Below are positions 7,909-16,991 of a stretch of 64,000 bases of DNA, one piece after another. Below the pieces are notes generated by a model. It worked only from the letters and a program-made list of their open reading frames with translations, searched no databases and was not told the origin of the DNA. This stretch comes from Rheinheimera riviphila (GTDB taxonomy: Bacteria; Pseudomonadota; Gammaproteobacteria; Enterobacterales; Alteromonadaceae). The first letter of the stretch is position 1. Each line of letters opens with the position of its first letter. The stretch spans positions 62,001-126,000 of the forward strand of contig NZ_SACS01000014.1 in NCBI RefSeq assembly GCF_004005945.1, written 5' to 3'. A program made the translations under genes and the position numbers.

Positions 7909-9222
7909 TTACCCCTCTTGCTCTGCTGCAGCATTTGAAGCAGGCGCTTGTTCTGCTGTCGTATCCGATCCCACCGGCAGCCGCAACCTTGCGATAGCAC
8001 CGCATTCGGGCCGATCAAGCCGGATAAACTCGCCACCGTGTTGATGGGCGACTCTGGAAACAATCGCCAGCCCAATGCCATGGTGCGAGACGCCATCAGT
8101 GTGTCCCTGATTGGCTGAACTTGTTGCCAGATTGACCGGATTTGCTGGATAAGCTGCGCTGCTTTCTTTTACCGGTGGCTGTTGCCAGCCACTGCCATCA
8201 TCACAAATATCTATAAAAATATCAGTGCCTTGAATACTGAGTTCAATCCAGACTTTATCGCGGCAATAGCGCAGCGCATTACTGAGTAAATTCGAAAGTG
8301 CCCGTTGTAATAGTTTTTGGTCGGCCTGGATCATCAGCGTTGGGCCTGGCAACAACGCCAGTTGATGTTCGGAATTGGCGGCGAATTTATCAATCAGTTC
8401 TTGCACCAGGGCGGGTAAATGAAGCTGACTGAGCTGTAAATCGGCGCGAAAATCCTGTTGTGCCAGTCGTAGGTAATCGTACACATTGTCTTCAATTTCC
8501 TGCAGATTACGCTGAACTTGGGCGTAATGTGCCGGGCTGACGTTCGCTTCGATGCTCAGCATAATAAAACGTAGCCGCGCCAACGGCGTTTTGATGTCAT
8601 GACAAACGGTGTCTGCCATTTCCCGTTGTAGCGAATTTAAGTCAGTAATACGTTGATTCATCCGGCTTAATGAGCGTGCCAGCGGTTGCAAATAGGATTT
8701 GGCGCTCAAGCGAAACGCCGGTAAATGACCAAGTTTTATTTCCTGCAACGCGCTTTGGCGCAGCGTTTCGACATCCCGGAATACATTGCGGCTGAGCCAA
8801 AACAAACACAACAACAACAGCAGAATAAATACATGAGCAAGATCAATACTAAAATCGGTGCCGTCAGGCAGATTGAGCTGACTTAGACACAACAGTTCGC
8901 CACCGGCCACTTCGCTGCACATTGAGGCGTGGCCGTTGGCATCGCGCATCACTTCAATGGCGTAATAAAAACCCGCTTGCGGCTGCCACATGCCGGACGG
9001 ATAAGTCACAAATAACGCATCCAGACAATCGTCGGTATCAGAAATGCGGCAACTAAGCCGGTGCTGCAAGGTGTATTCATTGACGTGCAGCAGCATACTT
9101 TGAGCGGCATCGGCAATATCATCACGCTGATAGACCCAGCTGTAGAGCTGATTCAGACTGAAAAACAGCAGCAGCACCACCAACACAATACCCAGATAAA
9201 ACCGTAGCAGGGTTGATCTCAT
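7909..9222 (-). CDS. Sensor histidine kinase
   Basis: This 437-residue kinase has TM1 at about residues 8-28, a periplasmic sensor loop of about 100 residues containing four cysteines (positions near 58, 66, 102, 112), and TM2 at about 127-147. A HAMP-like linker follows, then the H-box MADTVCHDIKTPLARL with phospho-acceptor His208. The N-box (LSNALRY), DDGSGW and GIGLAIV complete the ATPase. The start overlaps the response regulator stop by 4 nt (ATGA), so the genes are translationally coupled. The operon order DUF3019-regulator-kinase resembles Shewanella-type loci. The signal sensed is unknown; the cysteines could be disulfides or metal ligands. Confidence 0.92.
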   Translation of the reverse strand: MRSTLLRFYLGIVLVVLLLFFSLNQLYSWVYQRDDIADAAQSMLLHVNEYTLQHRLSCRISDTDDCLDALFVTYPSGMWQPQAGFYYAIEVMRDANGHASMCSEVAGGELLCLSQLNLPDGTDFSIDLAHVFILLLLLCLFWLSRNVFRDVETLRQSALQEIKLGHLPAFRLSAKSYLQPLARSLSRMNQRITDLNSLQREMADTVCHDIKTPLARLRFIMLSIEANVSPAHYAQVQRNLQEIEDNVYDYLRLAQQDFRADLQLSQLHLPALVQELIDKFAANSEHQLALLPGPTLMIQADQKLLQRALSNLLSNALRYCRDKVWIELSIQGTDIFIDICDDGSGWQQPPVKESSAAYPANPVNLATSSANQGHTDGVSHHGIGLAIVSRVAHQHGGEFIRLDRPECGAIARLRLPVGSDTTAEQAPASNAAAEQEG

Positions 9223-9926
9223 TGGCTAGTCACCGTATCAGTGGGCGGGACATCGGCATAACTGATGCTATAGCCCTGGCCCCACATCACCCGGATATTC
9301 CAATGCGGATCAACGGCTTGTAATTTACGTCTTAGTCTAGAGGCGCGGCCGTCCATGGTGCGGTCTTCGCCGTCATATTCACGGCCGAGTTGTTCGCGAA
9401 ACAGCCGCTCGCGACTAATCGCCATGCCGTAATTGTCCAGCAGCGCCAGCAATAACTGATGTTCGGCGTTGGTCAGACAAATATTCTGCCCGGCCATACT
9501 GACCTGGCCGCTCAGCCGGTCGACCGTCAGATTGTGATGTTCCAGCACAGTGCTGATTTGCGCAGGCTCGGTGGCGCTTAAAAATATCTTGATTTTGGCC
9601 AGTAAAATGCGTGGATCCAGCGGTTTTAACAGATAATCCTGCGCGCCCAACGCCAGCCCCTGCAGCTGCGCGCCGACCGAGGTTTGCGCCGTCATAAACA
9701 AAATTGGCCCTTTAAATTGCTGGCGGATTTGCCGCACTAAATCAAAACCGCTGCTGCCTGGTAGCATCACATCACAGACAATCAAATCAAAACGTTGCGC
9801 TAACAACAGCTTTTTGGCTTTTTGCGCATTACCGCAGCTGGTCACTTTGTAGCCTTCACTTTGCAGGAAATCGGCGACTAACTTTGCCAGTTCTAAATCA
9901 TCTTCAATCAACAATAACTGGTGCAT
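9219..9926 (-). CDS. OmpR-family response regulator
   Basis: This 235-residue regulator has a receiver domain with the acidic pocket at IEDD and phospho-acceptor Asp52 (LIVCDVMLPG), the switch Lys in YLLKPLD, and a C-terminal winged helix (NAEHQLLLALLDNYG, RLRRKLQA, WGQGYSISY). It is the partner of the histidine kinase at 7909-9222, which overlaps its stop codon. Its own ATG shares one base with the upstream DUF3019 stop. Likely targets are its own operon and possibly the adjacent TonB receptor, but I could not define an operator. Confidence 0.92.
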   Translation of the reverse strand: MHQLLLIEDDLELAKLVADFLQSEGYKVTSCGNAQKAKKLLLAQRFDLIVCDVMLPGSSGFDLVRQIRQQFKGPILFMTAQTSVGAQLQGLALGAQDYLLKPLDPRILLAKIKIFLSATEPAQISTVLEHHNLTVDRLSGQVSMAGQNICLTNAEHQLLLALLDNYGMAISRERLFREQLGREYDGEDRTMDGRASRLRRKLQAVDPHWNIRVMWGQGYSISYADVPPTDTVTSQ

Positions 9927-10315
9927 TATGGGTTGCCCCAGCTGGCGCGACTGCGTTTTAACAGCTGATCACCGGCATTTAAATCGACCTGCAGCACCCG
10001 CACCAAGCGTGAATCGAGCAGGGTGCCGTCTTGTTGCGAGCGCAGTTCTAACTGGGTGTTGGCGGATAAATTTAGTGTGAGTAGCTGCTCTTTGCCATCA
10101 CCACAGAGTAGTGGCTGCTGCCCGGCTTTTTGGTATAAACAAGCCGGCTCCTGTTGTTGCCAGCTGACCTTGACCTTGAGTTCACACTGTTGTTGTGGAT
10201 AGTGCAGGCACAATCGGGGTTGCAATTTAAACTCAGCGGCTGCAAGCGGCTGGCTGAAACAACCAAGCACCAACCACAGGCCAGCCGAAAGTACCATCAA
10301 CAACCTGCCAATCAT
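9926..10315 (-). CDS. DUF3019 domain exported protein
   Basis: This 129-residue protein has a signal peptide (LLMVLSAGLWLVLGCFSQPLAAA) and matches the DUF3019 family: FKLQPRLCLHYPQQQCELKVKVSW with paired cysteines, then CLYQKAGQQPLLC. The family is known mainly from Shewanella-like bacteria and lies upstream of two-component systems, as here. It could be a periplasmic accessory that modulates the kinase, but this is inference from gene order only. CAGGAG precedes the ATG. It is the first gene of the three-gene minus-strand operon. Confidence 0.8.
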   Translation of the reverse strand: MIGRLLMVLSAGLWLVLGCFSQPLAAAEFKLQPRLCLHYPQQQCELKVKVSWQQQEPACLYQKAGQQPLLCGDGKEQLLTLNLSANTQLELRSQQDGTLLDSRLVRVLQVDLNAGDQLLKRSRASWGNP

Positions 10316-10336
10316 GGTTTGCTCCTGTGTTCAGTG

Positions 10337-10355
10337 GCCCGGCATCACACCGGGC
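10337..10355. terminator. Hairpin between TonB receptor and DUF3019 operon
   Basis: A 6-bp stem (GCCCGG / CCGGGC) with a 7-base loop lies about 80 bp downstream of the receptor stop and just upstream of the DUF3019 gene. It is a modest candidate: the T-tract (TTT) is on the plus side, not on the strand being transcribed. Confidence 0.35.
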
Positions 10356-10437
10356 TTTGCCTGTAACAGATACTGCCGTGTTCCTTGCCAGAGGTAAAGC
10401 TCGGCAAAGCACCACAATTCGGGTCACACAATTGGGG

Positions 10438-13044
10438 TCAGAACTGATACCGCACCTCAGCACCATAAGTCCGCGGCGGATTAAGTGAAGTGATAGGGGT
10501 GCCCAACACATCCGCCGCCCAGCCACCGATACCACCGGTGGTTTCACTGTCGGTCAGGTTTTTGCCCCACAGCGCCAGCTCCCATTGTTGGTCGGCGCTG
10601 GTCCAGCTCACTCTGGCATTCAGGCTTTTACTGTCGGCAAAATAGGCCGGAATGGTTTTGGCCACTTCCAGTAAATCCGGGTCGTCGGCACGGGTATTTT
10701 CTTCATACACATAATCCATGTGGAGCTTGATATCACCTGCCAGCCATTGCTGGGCAGGGGTCCAGTCGGCGCTCGCAGTGTAAGAATCGGCGGTAGAAGA
10801 CTTTTCAACATCGGTCACTAAATTACCTTCGGCGTTGTAGAACTGCTGCCATTTCGATTCAGTGCTGCGATATTCGGTCACCAGCCCCAGTTTCAGGGTG
10901 TCGGTGGCTTGATAATCAAGGATCATTTCCACGCCATTGATATCCTGATCACCGTTGATCACCACCGGCACCGCGACACCAGCGCCAGGCTCTTTGCTAT
11001 TGACCGAGCGTTGGCGGTTGGTTAAGTCCATCTGAAAACCAACCAGTTGCAGCCGCACCTTGCCCCATAAATCAGCTTTGTAACCCAGTTCTAAGTTACC
11101 AACTTCTTCCGGCGCAAAGGGGGTGAACGCTGAACGTGGATCTAACGAATCGTAACCACCTGATTTATAACCGGTTGAATAAGACAGATACAGCATGCTG
11201 TCTTCATCGAGGTGATAACGGGTCACCGCGCGGCCAGTGAGTTTACTCCAGCTGTGGCCGGCATCGAGGCGTGGCATCACCGGAAATAAAAAGTCGGTTA
11301 GGCCAGGCATCGCCGCGCCAAACGAGCGTTCTTTAATTTCCCAGCTGAAGTCTTTGTCATCGCGACTATAACGTAGGCCTGCGGTGAAGCCCCATTGGTC
11401 GTTGAACTGATAATCAACGTCGGAATAGACACCATAAGAGGTAAATTTGCCGCTGTTGATAATATCTTCTGCCCAGAGTTTGCCGGCATTGGACGGGCCA
11501 AAAATCTCATTGATCCCAAGACCGGCGCCGATTGCCTGATAGGTTAAGTCGCCGGTGGCCGCGATTGCGCCTACCAGTTCCGGGCTAAAAGGTGCAGCGC
11601 CTAGCATTTGCAATAAGTCGCCGACGCTGGGGTCAACCATCGCCATTACACTTAAAATGCTGGCCCAGTCTTGTGGGTTCCACAGGTGATCGGCCGGCAA
11701 ACCCATTTGCGCGATCATTTCATCTGGCAAGCCAGCGCCTTGTAAAGCGCCGATCAGCATGCCATTCAGATTGGCGGTGGTAAGCCTGGCGACAGTGTCG
11801 GCCATAATATTCAGGCTGGTTTTCTGGTAGACATTTTCGGTGCTGTAGGTGACACCGCCGACATAGCTAAACCTTTCTTTTTGGTAGTTAATTTGCAGCT
11901 CGTTATAGAAAATATCGGAGTCTTCAAAGTTGATGGTATCCAGATAACGGGTTTTATCGGCAGTGCCGTCCGAATCATCGCGGCCTGAAACTTCCCATTG
12001 CCGCTTACTGCTAATCAGTTTTCCCGACCAGTCGTCGTTAAAATCGTGGGTGATTTTCAGCGACAACGCGCTCATATCCCGCCGTTCATGGCCGTCTATC
12101 ACATCGTTTTCGATGGTGCGATCAAGTGGATTGGTGCTGTAGGCAAAAGGGCTGACGCCAATCGACGGTGCGTAACCCTGATTGACGTCGTCCCAGTCAT
12201 AGCTCAATTGCACTTTGGTGGCGGAACTTGGTTGCCACAACGCGGCCAATCGCGCCGCCTGATGATCGGTGTTGCCAAGCTCTTCGCCCTGATAATCGGG
12301 ATAGACGTTATTTAAAAATGAATCACGCTGATTGCTCATTAAATTCAGCCGCAGCGCAAATTCATCACTGAGTGCAGTATTGGCCATCGCCTCATACCGG
12401 CGCAGCGCATAGTTGCTAACAGTGGCTTTTAAAAAGGCTTCGTCTTCTTGCGACGGCGCATTTGGGATCATGTTCACCACGCCAGCGGCGGCATTTTTAC
12501 CAAACAGGGTGCCTTGCGGGCCTTTCAGGATTTCAATGCGCTGCATATCAGAAAACATCACACTTTGCGCCGCGCGTGGCAGGTAAAAATCGTCAAAAAA
12601 AATCGCGACTGATGGGTCGCCGCCGGTGCTGATATTGCTGCTGGAAATACCGCGCATGGTAGCACTGGCCTGGACCACCGCGTCTTTGCTGAATTTAAAG
12701 CCCGGGGTGTAATCGGCGATATCGCCGAGCAGCACTGAGCTGGTTTCTTTTAAATCGGTGGCAGAAATGCTGTCGATGGCCACCGGCACATCCATTACAT
12801 TTTGCACCCGTTTTTGCGCGGTGACGGTGATGGTTTCGATGGCCTGATCTTTCGCTGCTGTCTCTGTTTTATCCTGTGCCAGCAACGGGTTGTTGTAGCC
12901 AGCGAGCAGCAGGGTGATGCAAAGGGCTAATGGTTGCGCTTTAAAGGTTAACGGGTGGCTGGTTGTTTGATGACTGATTGTTTGAAAAAGGGGGTGCTTG
13001 GACTTGGTTGGCGCAGCGCTTTTGGACTTAGCTGTTGTTGACAT
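10438..13044 (-). CDS. TonB-dependent outer-membrane receptor
   Basis: This 868-residue receptor has an extended N-terminus with signal peptide (LALCITLLLAGYNNPLLAQ) and a TonB-box-like IETITVTAQKR. The plug includes VPVAIDSISATDL, ATMRGISSSNIS and RIEILKGPQGTLFGKNAAAGVVN. The 22-strand barrel ends in the C-terminal aromatic motif TYGAEVRYQF. It imports a ligand across the outer membrane using TonB/ExbBD energy. The plug type is common among receptors for carbohydrates or other organic compounds, but the substrate is not readable here. A hydrophobic Met/Pro-rich stretch (about residues 440-530) looks like an unusually long extracellular loop. The upstream region holds a repeated CCGG-T-rich motif. 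Confidence 0.9.
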   Translation of the reverse strand: MSTTAKSKSAAPTKSKHPLFQTISHQTTSHPLTFKAQPLALCITLLLAGYNNPLLAQDKTETAAKDQAIETITVTAQKRVQNVMDVPVAIDSISATDLKETSSVLLGDIADYTPGFKFSKDAVVQASATMRGISSSNISTGGDPSVAIFFDDFYLPRAAQSVMFSDMQRIEILKGPQGTLFGKNAAAGVVNMIPNAPSQEDEAFLKATVSNYALRRYEAMANTALSDEFALRLNLMSNQRDSFLNNVYPDYQGEELGNTDHQAARLAALWQPSSATKVQLSYDWDDVNQGYAPSIGVSPFAYSTNPLDRTIENDVIDGHERRDMSALSLKITHDFNDDWSGKLISSKRQWEVSGRDDSDGTADKTRYLDTINFEDSDIFYNELQINYQKERFSYVGGVTYSTENVYQKTSLNIMADTVARLTTANLNGMLIGALQGAGLPDEMIAQMGLPADHLWNPQDWASILSVMAMVDPSVGDLLQMLGAAPFSPELVGAIAATGDLTYQAIGAGLGINEIFGPSNAGKLWAEDIINSGKFTSYGVYSDVDYQFNDQWGFTAGLRYSRDDKDFSWEIKERSFGAAMPGLTDFLFPVMPRLDAGHSWSKLTGRAVTRYHLDEDSMLYLSYSTGYKSGGYDSLDPRSAFTPFAPEEVGNLELGYKADLWGKVRLQLVGFQMDLTNRQRSVNSKEPGAGVAVPVVINGDQDINGVEMILDYQATDTLKLGLVTEYRSTESKWQQFYNAEGNLVTDVEKSSTADSYTASADWTPAQQWLAGDIKLHMDYVYEENTRADDPDLLEVAKTIPAYFADSKSLNARVSWTSADQQWELALWGKNLTDSETTGGIGGWAADVLGTPITSLNPPRTYGAEVRYQF

Positions 13045-13350
13045 CGCTCTCTCCGTTTTTTGTACCGGTTTTTGTGCCGGTTTTTTGGCCGGTTATAGTA
13101 CCGTTTGTTGTAATTATTGTTTGTTGTTGGCCCGGGATCTGAAAATCGCTCTGCGTATTCGCAACCTGCTTTTCGCAACCAGCTTTTGCAACCACTCAGA
13201 AAGGGTCCTAGTCGCATTGATAGTAACAATGCAAAGCGCTAAATAAAGCCAACTGGACAATTTTGCACACTTTTCGGTTTGAACCTTGAGTCCCAAGAAA
13301 GCAAGCTACAGCCCATGTCCACCGCAATGAGCAGCCACTGCTGAAGCCTG
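13045..13350. other. Divergent intergenic region with CCGGTTTTT repeats
   Basis: These 306 bp separate the TonB receptor (minus) from the cytochrome operon (plus). Three spaced copies of a T-run followed by CCGG lie at about 13053-13093. The rest must hold two divergent promoters. No coding sequence or RNA gene is supported. Confidence 0.45.
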
Positions 13351-13989
13351 ATGCGAAAATTAAAAACATTAAAAAAATCGTCCAGTGCATTGTTTTTATT
13401 AAGTTTACTGTTGTTACTCCCTGTGCAATGGGCTGTGGCGGCGACTGCCGATACGTGCAACGCTTGTCATGCCGCAGCTGTACGTAAGGCGAGTAAAGCG
13501 CCACAACTGGCCGGTCAGTCCGCTTCGTACCTTAAAAAGCAACTTTTGCAGTTTCAATTGGGCGAACGTGGGGCAGCTGCTAATGACATGACAGGGCAGC
13601 AAATGGCAGTGATGGCGAAAACGCTGACGGCGGCGGAGATTGAAACACTGGCGATTTTTTATAGTCAGCAAACGGCTGTCGCTGAACCCGTTACCGGATC
13701 CAATGCCAGTAACGATGCTGTGCAACTTGATCAAGGCCGTCGATTGTATATTGGTTCTTGCGGTGCTTGTCATGGTGCCAAAGCGGAAGGAAATCCTGCG
13801 TTAAATGCGCCGGTACTGCAGATGCTCGGCAAAGATTATCTGCAACTGCAGGTGCGGCATTTTCGTGATGGAGTGCGCGGCGTTAGCAAAACCGATAAAC
13901 CGGGACGGCAAATGGCACTGATGAGTCGTGAGCTTTCCGATGCCGATATTGAGGCCGTGGCAGCTTACATTGGAGCTGAATTACCATGA
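13351..13989 (+). CDS. Diheme cytochrome c (c4-like)
   Basis: This 212-residue exported protein has a signal peptide (residues ~1-31) and two c-type heme sites, CNACH at 36-40 and CGACH at 137-141. Each domain has a downstream Met as likely axial ligand (GQQMAVM, GRQMALM). The tandem layout, length and Q-L-x-x-Q-L helices match cytochrome c4-type periplasmic electron carriers. It overlaps the following peroxidase by 4 nt (ATGA), so it probably passes electrons to or from that enzyme. The start is the ATG at 13351; the ribosome site is weak. Confidence 0.88.
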   Translation: MRKLKTLKKSSSALFLLSLLLLLPVQWAVAATADTCNACHAAAVRKASKAPQLAGQSASYLKKQLLQFQLGERGAAANDMTGQQMAVMAKTLTAAEIETLAIFYSQQTAVAEPVTGSNASNDAVQLDQGRRLYIGSCGACHGAKAEGNPALNAPVLQMLGKDYLQLQVRHFRDGVRGVSKTDKPGRQMALMSRELSDADIEAVAAYIGAELP

Positions 13990-15353
13990 TGCTGACTTTG
14001 CTGTTGGCGCTGGCCACATCTGTTGTTGATGCGACGCCAATGACCCTGAATGCCAACTGTCCACCCAGTTTTGAGCGAACTGCGGCCAACACCTGTCAGC
14101 TGGTCACCCGTTATGATGCTTATGATTCGTTGCAAAACAAAGGCGTTGGCGGCACTCAAACTGCTTTGCCCAAAGCGCGGGATGGCTTTAGTCCGCAGCA
14201 AATTGATTTAGGCCGTTATCTGTTTTTTGATCCGTTGCTGTCCGGTAATCACCGGCAGGCTTGCGCCAGTTGCCATCAGCCAGCACAAGGTTTTGCCGAT
14301 GGTAAAGCTTTGAGTACCGGCACTCATGGCGATATCGGAACCCGCAGCGCACCTGGTTTATGGAATGTTGCTTTTCAAAAAAAACTATTCTGGGATGCCC
14401 GCGCCGATTCGCTGGAGCAACAAGCGCTTATTCCATTATTTGCCCCGCATGAAATGGCTAATACCGCCGAGCAGTTATTGGCTGATTTAGCGGCGAGTCG
14501 TGAATATCCGGCGTTATTTGCGCAGGCTTTTCCGGAATCATCTCAGTTTGAGTTGTCGCAGGTCGCGTCGGCGCTGGCGGCGTTTCAAAGCTCGTTGATT
14601 TCACTCAATAGCCGGTATGACCAATATGCCCATGGTTATCACGAAGCGCTGAATGAGGAAGAAATCAAAGGTATGAATGTGTTTCGATCTTTTGTTGCGC
14701 GCTGTGCGGAATGCCATACGCCACCACTTTTTACCAATCAACAAATTGCGGTGATTGGCACGCCGGAGCCGGACGGTATGCCGTTTGATAGCGGTGCTGG
14801 CAATAGCAGCGATAAATCCAAGCTACGTGGTGCTTTTAAAGTACCAAGCCTGCGTAATGTCGCCCGCACCGCGCCTTATATGCATTCCGGCCGTTTCGCC
14901 ACTTTGGCAGAAGCGGCCGAGTTTTATACCAAAGGCCGTGGTCATGCGGTGGCCGATCAAAAACTGCTGTTGCACTGGCATATCTGGGAGCCAAAACTGA
15001 CCCCGGAAGAAATTGGGCAAATCAGCAAATTTCTACACAGCTTAACTGATGAAAGCCTGATGCCGGCGGTACCAAATAGGCTGCCTTCGGGGTTGCCGTT
15101 GCCTGCTGAATTACGGACACCCACTGCTGAATTACGTGAATTACGGACACCCACAGATCTAAACACCAAAACAGTTAAATTGCGGACACCCATAGATCTA
15201 AACACTAATGCTGAATTACGGACACCCATAGATCTAAACACCAAAACCAAGGCTGAATCGCGGACACCCATAGATTTGAAATCCCAAATCAACACAGAAA
15301 ACAACTCAGAAAAAATAACAACACCATCCAACACCCAGGGGACCCAACCATGA
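13986..15353 (+). CDS. MauG/CcpA-type diheme peroxidase with REP-encoded tail
   Basis: This 455-residue periplasmic protein has a signal peptide and two heme sites, CASCH at 93-97 and CAECH at 240-244. Other family motifs are FFDPLLSGNHRQACASC, LWNVAFQKKLFWDARADSLE and SLRNVARTAPYMHSGRFATL. The family reduces H2O2 or performs oxidative protein or small-molecule chemistry. The enzyme proper ends near residue 370. About 80 extra residues follow, made of repeated (E/K)LRTPxDLNT units encoded by five REP-like sequences. The frame stays open and the TGA overlaps the next ATG, so coupling is kept. Homologues are usually near 350-400 residues without such a tail. Confidence 0.88.
   Translation: MMLTLLLALATSVVDATPMTLNANCPPSFERTAANTCQLVTRYDAYDSLQNKGVGGTQTALPKARDGFSPQQIDLGRYLFFDPLLSGNHRQACASCHQPAQGFADGKALSTGTHGDIGTRSAPGLWNVAFQKKLFWDARADSLEQQALIPLFAPHEMANTAEQLLADLAASREYPALFAQAFPESSQFELSQVASALAAFQSSLISLNSRYDQYAHGYHEALNEEEIKGMNVFRSFVARCAECHTPPLFTNQQIAVIGTPEPDGMPFDSGAGNSSDKSKLRGAFKVPSLRNVARTAPYMHSGRFATLAEAAEFYTKGRGHAVADQKLLLHWHIWEPKLTPEEIGQISKFLHSLTDESLMPAVPNRLPSGLPLPAELRTPTAELRELRTPTDLNTKTVKLRTPIDLNTNAELRTPIDLNTKTKAESRTPIDLKSQINTENNSEKITTPSNTQGTQP
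15108..15275 (+). repeat. Five REP-like units inside the peroxidase gene
   Basis: Units with the core AATTRCGGACACCCAY lie at about 15108, 15139, 15178, 15214 and 15256; the later ones extend into ATAGAT. They are the reverse complement of the GTGGGTGTCCGCAATT units next to the RAYT transposase gene at 21.09-21.20 kb. All five are read in one frame, giving LRTP/SRTP-type peptides. Confidence 0.8.
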
Positions 15354-16846
15354 GAAAAACTACCATAGCGCTGGCGTTGCTGGTGCCTGCTGCATTTTTT
15401 GCCGGCCAATTTTTAAGTGCCAAAACACCGGTTGCGCCCAGTTACGCACCGGAAGTCAGTTACAATGCTAGCGGTGCTGCAAAGTCAGGTAACGTGAAAA
15501 AGTCGGTGATAAACGCCGCACCGACCGGCAAAGTGCATCAGGTGAAAGATGGTCAGCTGATTATGGACGCGGTAAAGGCAGCCAATCCCGGTGATGTGAT
15601 TGAGGTCTGGCCCGGCACTTACACCGAAACCGTGTATATCGATAAAAACAATATCCGGTTAAGTGGGGTGATTGTTGAAGGTAAAAGGCCAAAACTGTTT
15701 GGCGACGGTCACTTAAATGACGCCATTTTGTATTCGGGCAATAATATCGTGGTCGAGAATTTTCTAATCACCAAATACAAAGGCAATGGCATTATGGGCC
15801 AGGCCGGTAACAACTTTGAGATCCGCAATAACATCATCGAAGACACCGGCGTGTACGGCATTTTCCCGCAACTGGGCGAAAATGGCATCGTCGAACACAA
15901 CGTGGTGTCGGGCATTGAAGACGCCGCGATTTATGTGGGTATGAGCGATTATATTCATGTTGCCAACAATGAAGTGTTTGATAGCGTGGCCGGTATCGAA
16001 ATTGAAAACAGCCGCCATGCGGTGGTTGAAAACAACTTCGTCCATCACAACACCGGCGGCATTTTGGCCTTTGTGACCCCGGGGTTGCCAATCAAAGACA
16101 CTGTGGATGTGATTATCCGCAACAACTGGATCAGCGACAACAACACCAAAAACTTTGGCGCGCCAGGCAGTATGGTAGCGGGTATTCCGGCCGGTACCGG
16201 CATTCTGATTATGGCGGCAGATAAGGTCATCGTTGAAGACAACCTGATCCTCAATAATAAAACCGCCGGTATTATTATTACCGACCATCAAAATGCGCCG
16301 AATACCACTTTGGATCCAGGGTCTGATCCAACGCCTGATGAAATTATGATTTTAAATAACCTGATGTATAACAACGGGTATGACACCATTGCCGAAGCGA
16401 AAGTGCTGCTCACCACCGAGCTAAAACAAGGTAACCCGGACATCGTGCGGGTCGGTAATACCAATAACAGCTGTATCAATAATGCTCAGCAATATGTGAC
16501 GGTTGGCGTCAGCAGCTGGCCAGCCTGTAGTTTTAGCAATACCGATTCTGTGGTCAGTTATTTGCTCGATACCCCAGCCGCACCACGTTCAGTAGCGGCG
16601 GAAGATAAAGGCAAATATGCCTACCTTGGCATCTGCACCGGTTGTCACGCCTACACCGGTCGTCTGATTGGCCCGCCAGTGCAAGTGATCCAATCACTGT
16701 ACATGGACGACCCACAAGCACTGGCCGATTACATCGCCAACCCGTTGAAAAAACGCGAAGACTATCCGCACATGCCAAAACAAGATTATCTCGACGCCGA
16801 AACCCGGCTGGCAGTGGCGAAGTATTTGTTGGAAGTGAAAAACTAA
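15350..16846 (+). CDS. Parallel beta-helix protein fused to cytochrome c
   Basis: This 498-residue protein has an N-terminal signal/anchor (TIALALLVPAAFFAGQFL). A right-handed parallel beta-helix domain covers about residues 60-400, with NosD/pectate-lyase-like rungs such as NNIVVENFLITKYKGNGI and NNFEIRNNIIEDTGVYGI. A C-terminal monoheme cytochrome c domain carries CTGCH at 429-433 and a likely axial Met in YPHMPKQDYL. A beta-helix joined to a cytochrome suggests redox chemistry on, or electron transfer to, an extended or polymeric ligand; no substrate is known. It overlaps the peroxidase by 4 nt, and AGGGGA precedes the ATG. Confidence 0.85.
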   Translation: MRKTTIALALLVPAAFFAGQFLSAKTPVAPSYAPEVSYNASGAAKSGNVKKSVINAAPTGKVHQVKDGQLIMDAVKAANPGDVIEVWPGTYTETVYIDKNNIRLSGVIVEGKRPKLFGDGHLNDAILYSGNNIVVENFLITKYKGNGIMGQAGNNFEIRNNIIEDTGVYGIFPQLGENGIVEHNVVSGIEDAAIYVGMSDYIHVANNEVFDSVAGIEIENSRHAVVENNFVHHNTGGILAFVTPGLPIKDTVDVIIRNNWISDNNTKNFGAPGSMVAGIPAGTGILIMAADKVIVEDNLILNNKTAGIIITDHQNAPNTTLDPGSDPTPDEIMILNNLMYNNGYDTIAEAKVLLTTELKQGNPDIVRVGNTNNSCINNAQQYVTVGVSSWPACSFSNTDSVVSYLLDTPAAPRSVAAEDKGKYAYLGICTGCHAYTGRLIGPPVQVIQSLYMDDPQALADYIANPLKKREDYPHMPKQDYLDAETRLAVAKYLLEVKN

Positions 16847-16855
16847 GTGGATTGA

Positions 16856-16891
16856 GGCCGATGGCGACTTGAGTTAGTGACGCCATCGGCC
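16856..16891 (+). terminator. Strong hairpin after the cytochrome operon
   Basis: A perfect 11-bp stem (GGCCGATGGCG / CGCCATCGGCC) with a 14-base loop lies 9 bp after the stop codon. There is no long T-tract, so it may act as an mRNA-stabilising or Rho-coupled structure. The stem arm CGCCATCGGCC recurs at 21370-21380, so this is also a dispersed palindrome. Confidence 0.6.
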
Positions 16892-16991
16892 ACCAAATGT
16901 TTCTGCTTTAGCGAAATAAATTGATGACAACGAATGCTGTATTCATTAAATTATCGTTAACATCGGCAAGCTTAATGAATAAAGGCCAATC

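Noticed and set aside
13053-13093. Fur box or riboswitch upstream of the TonB receptor
   Set aside because: The CCGG-T-run repeats do not match the Fur consensus or any riboswitch core that I recognise.
15108-15275. CRISPR-like array in the peroxidase gene end
   Set aside because: The units are short and imperfect, with irregular spacing, stay in frame, and match the REP family. No cas genes are present.
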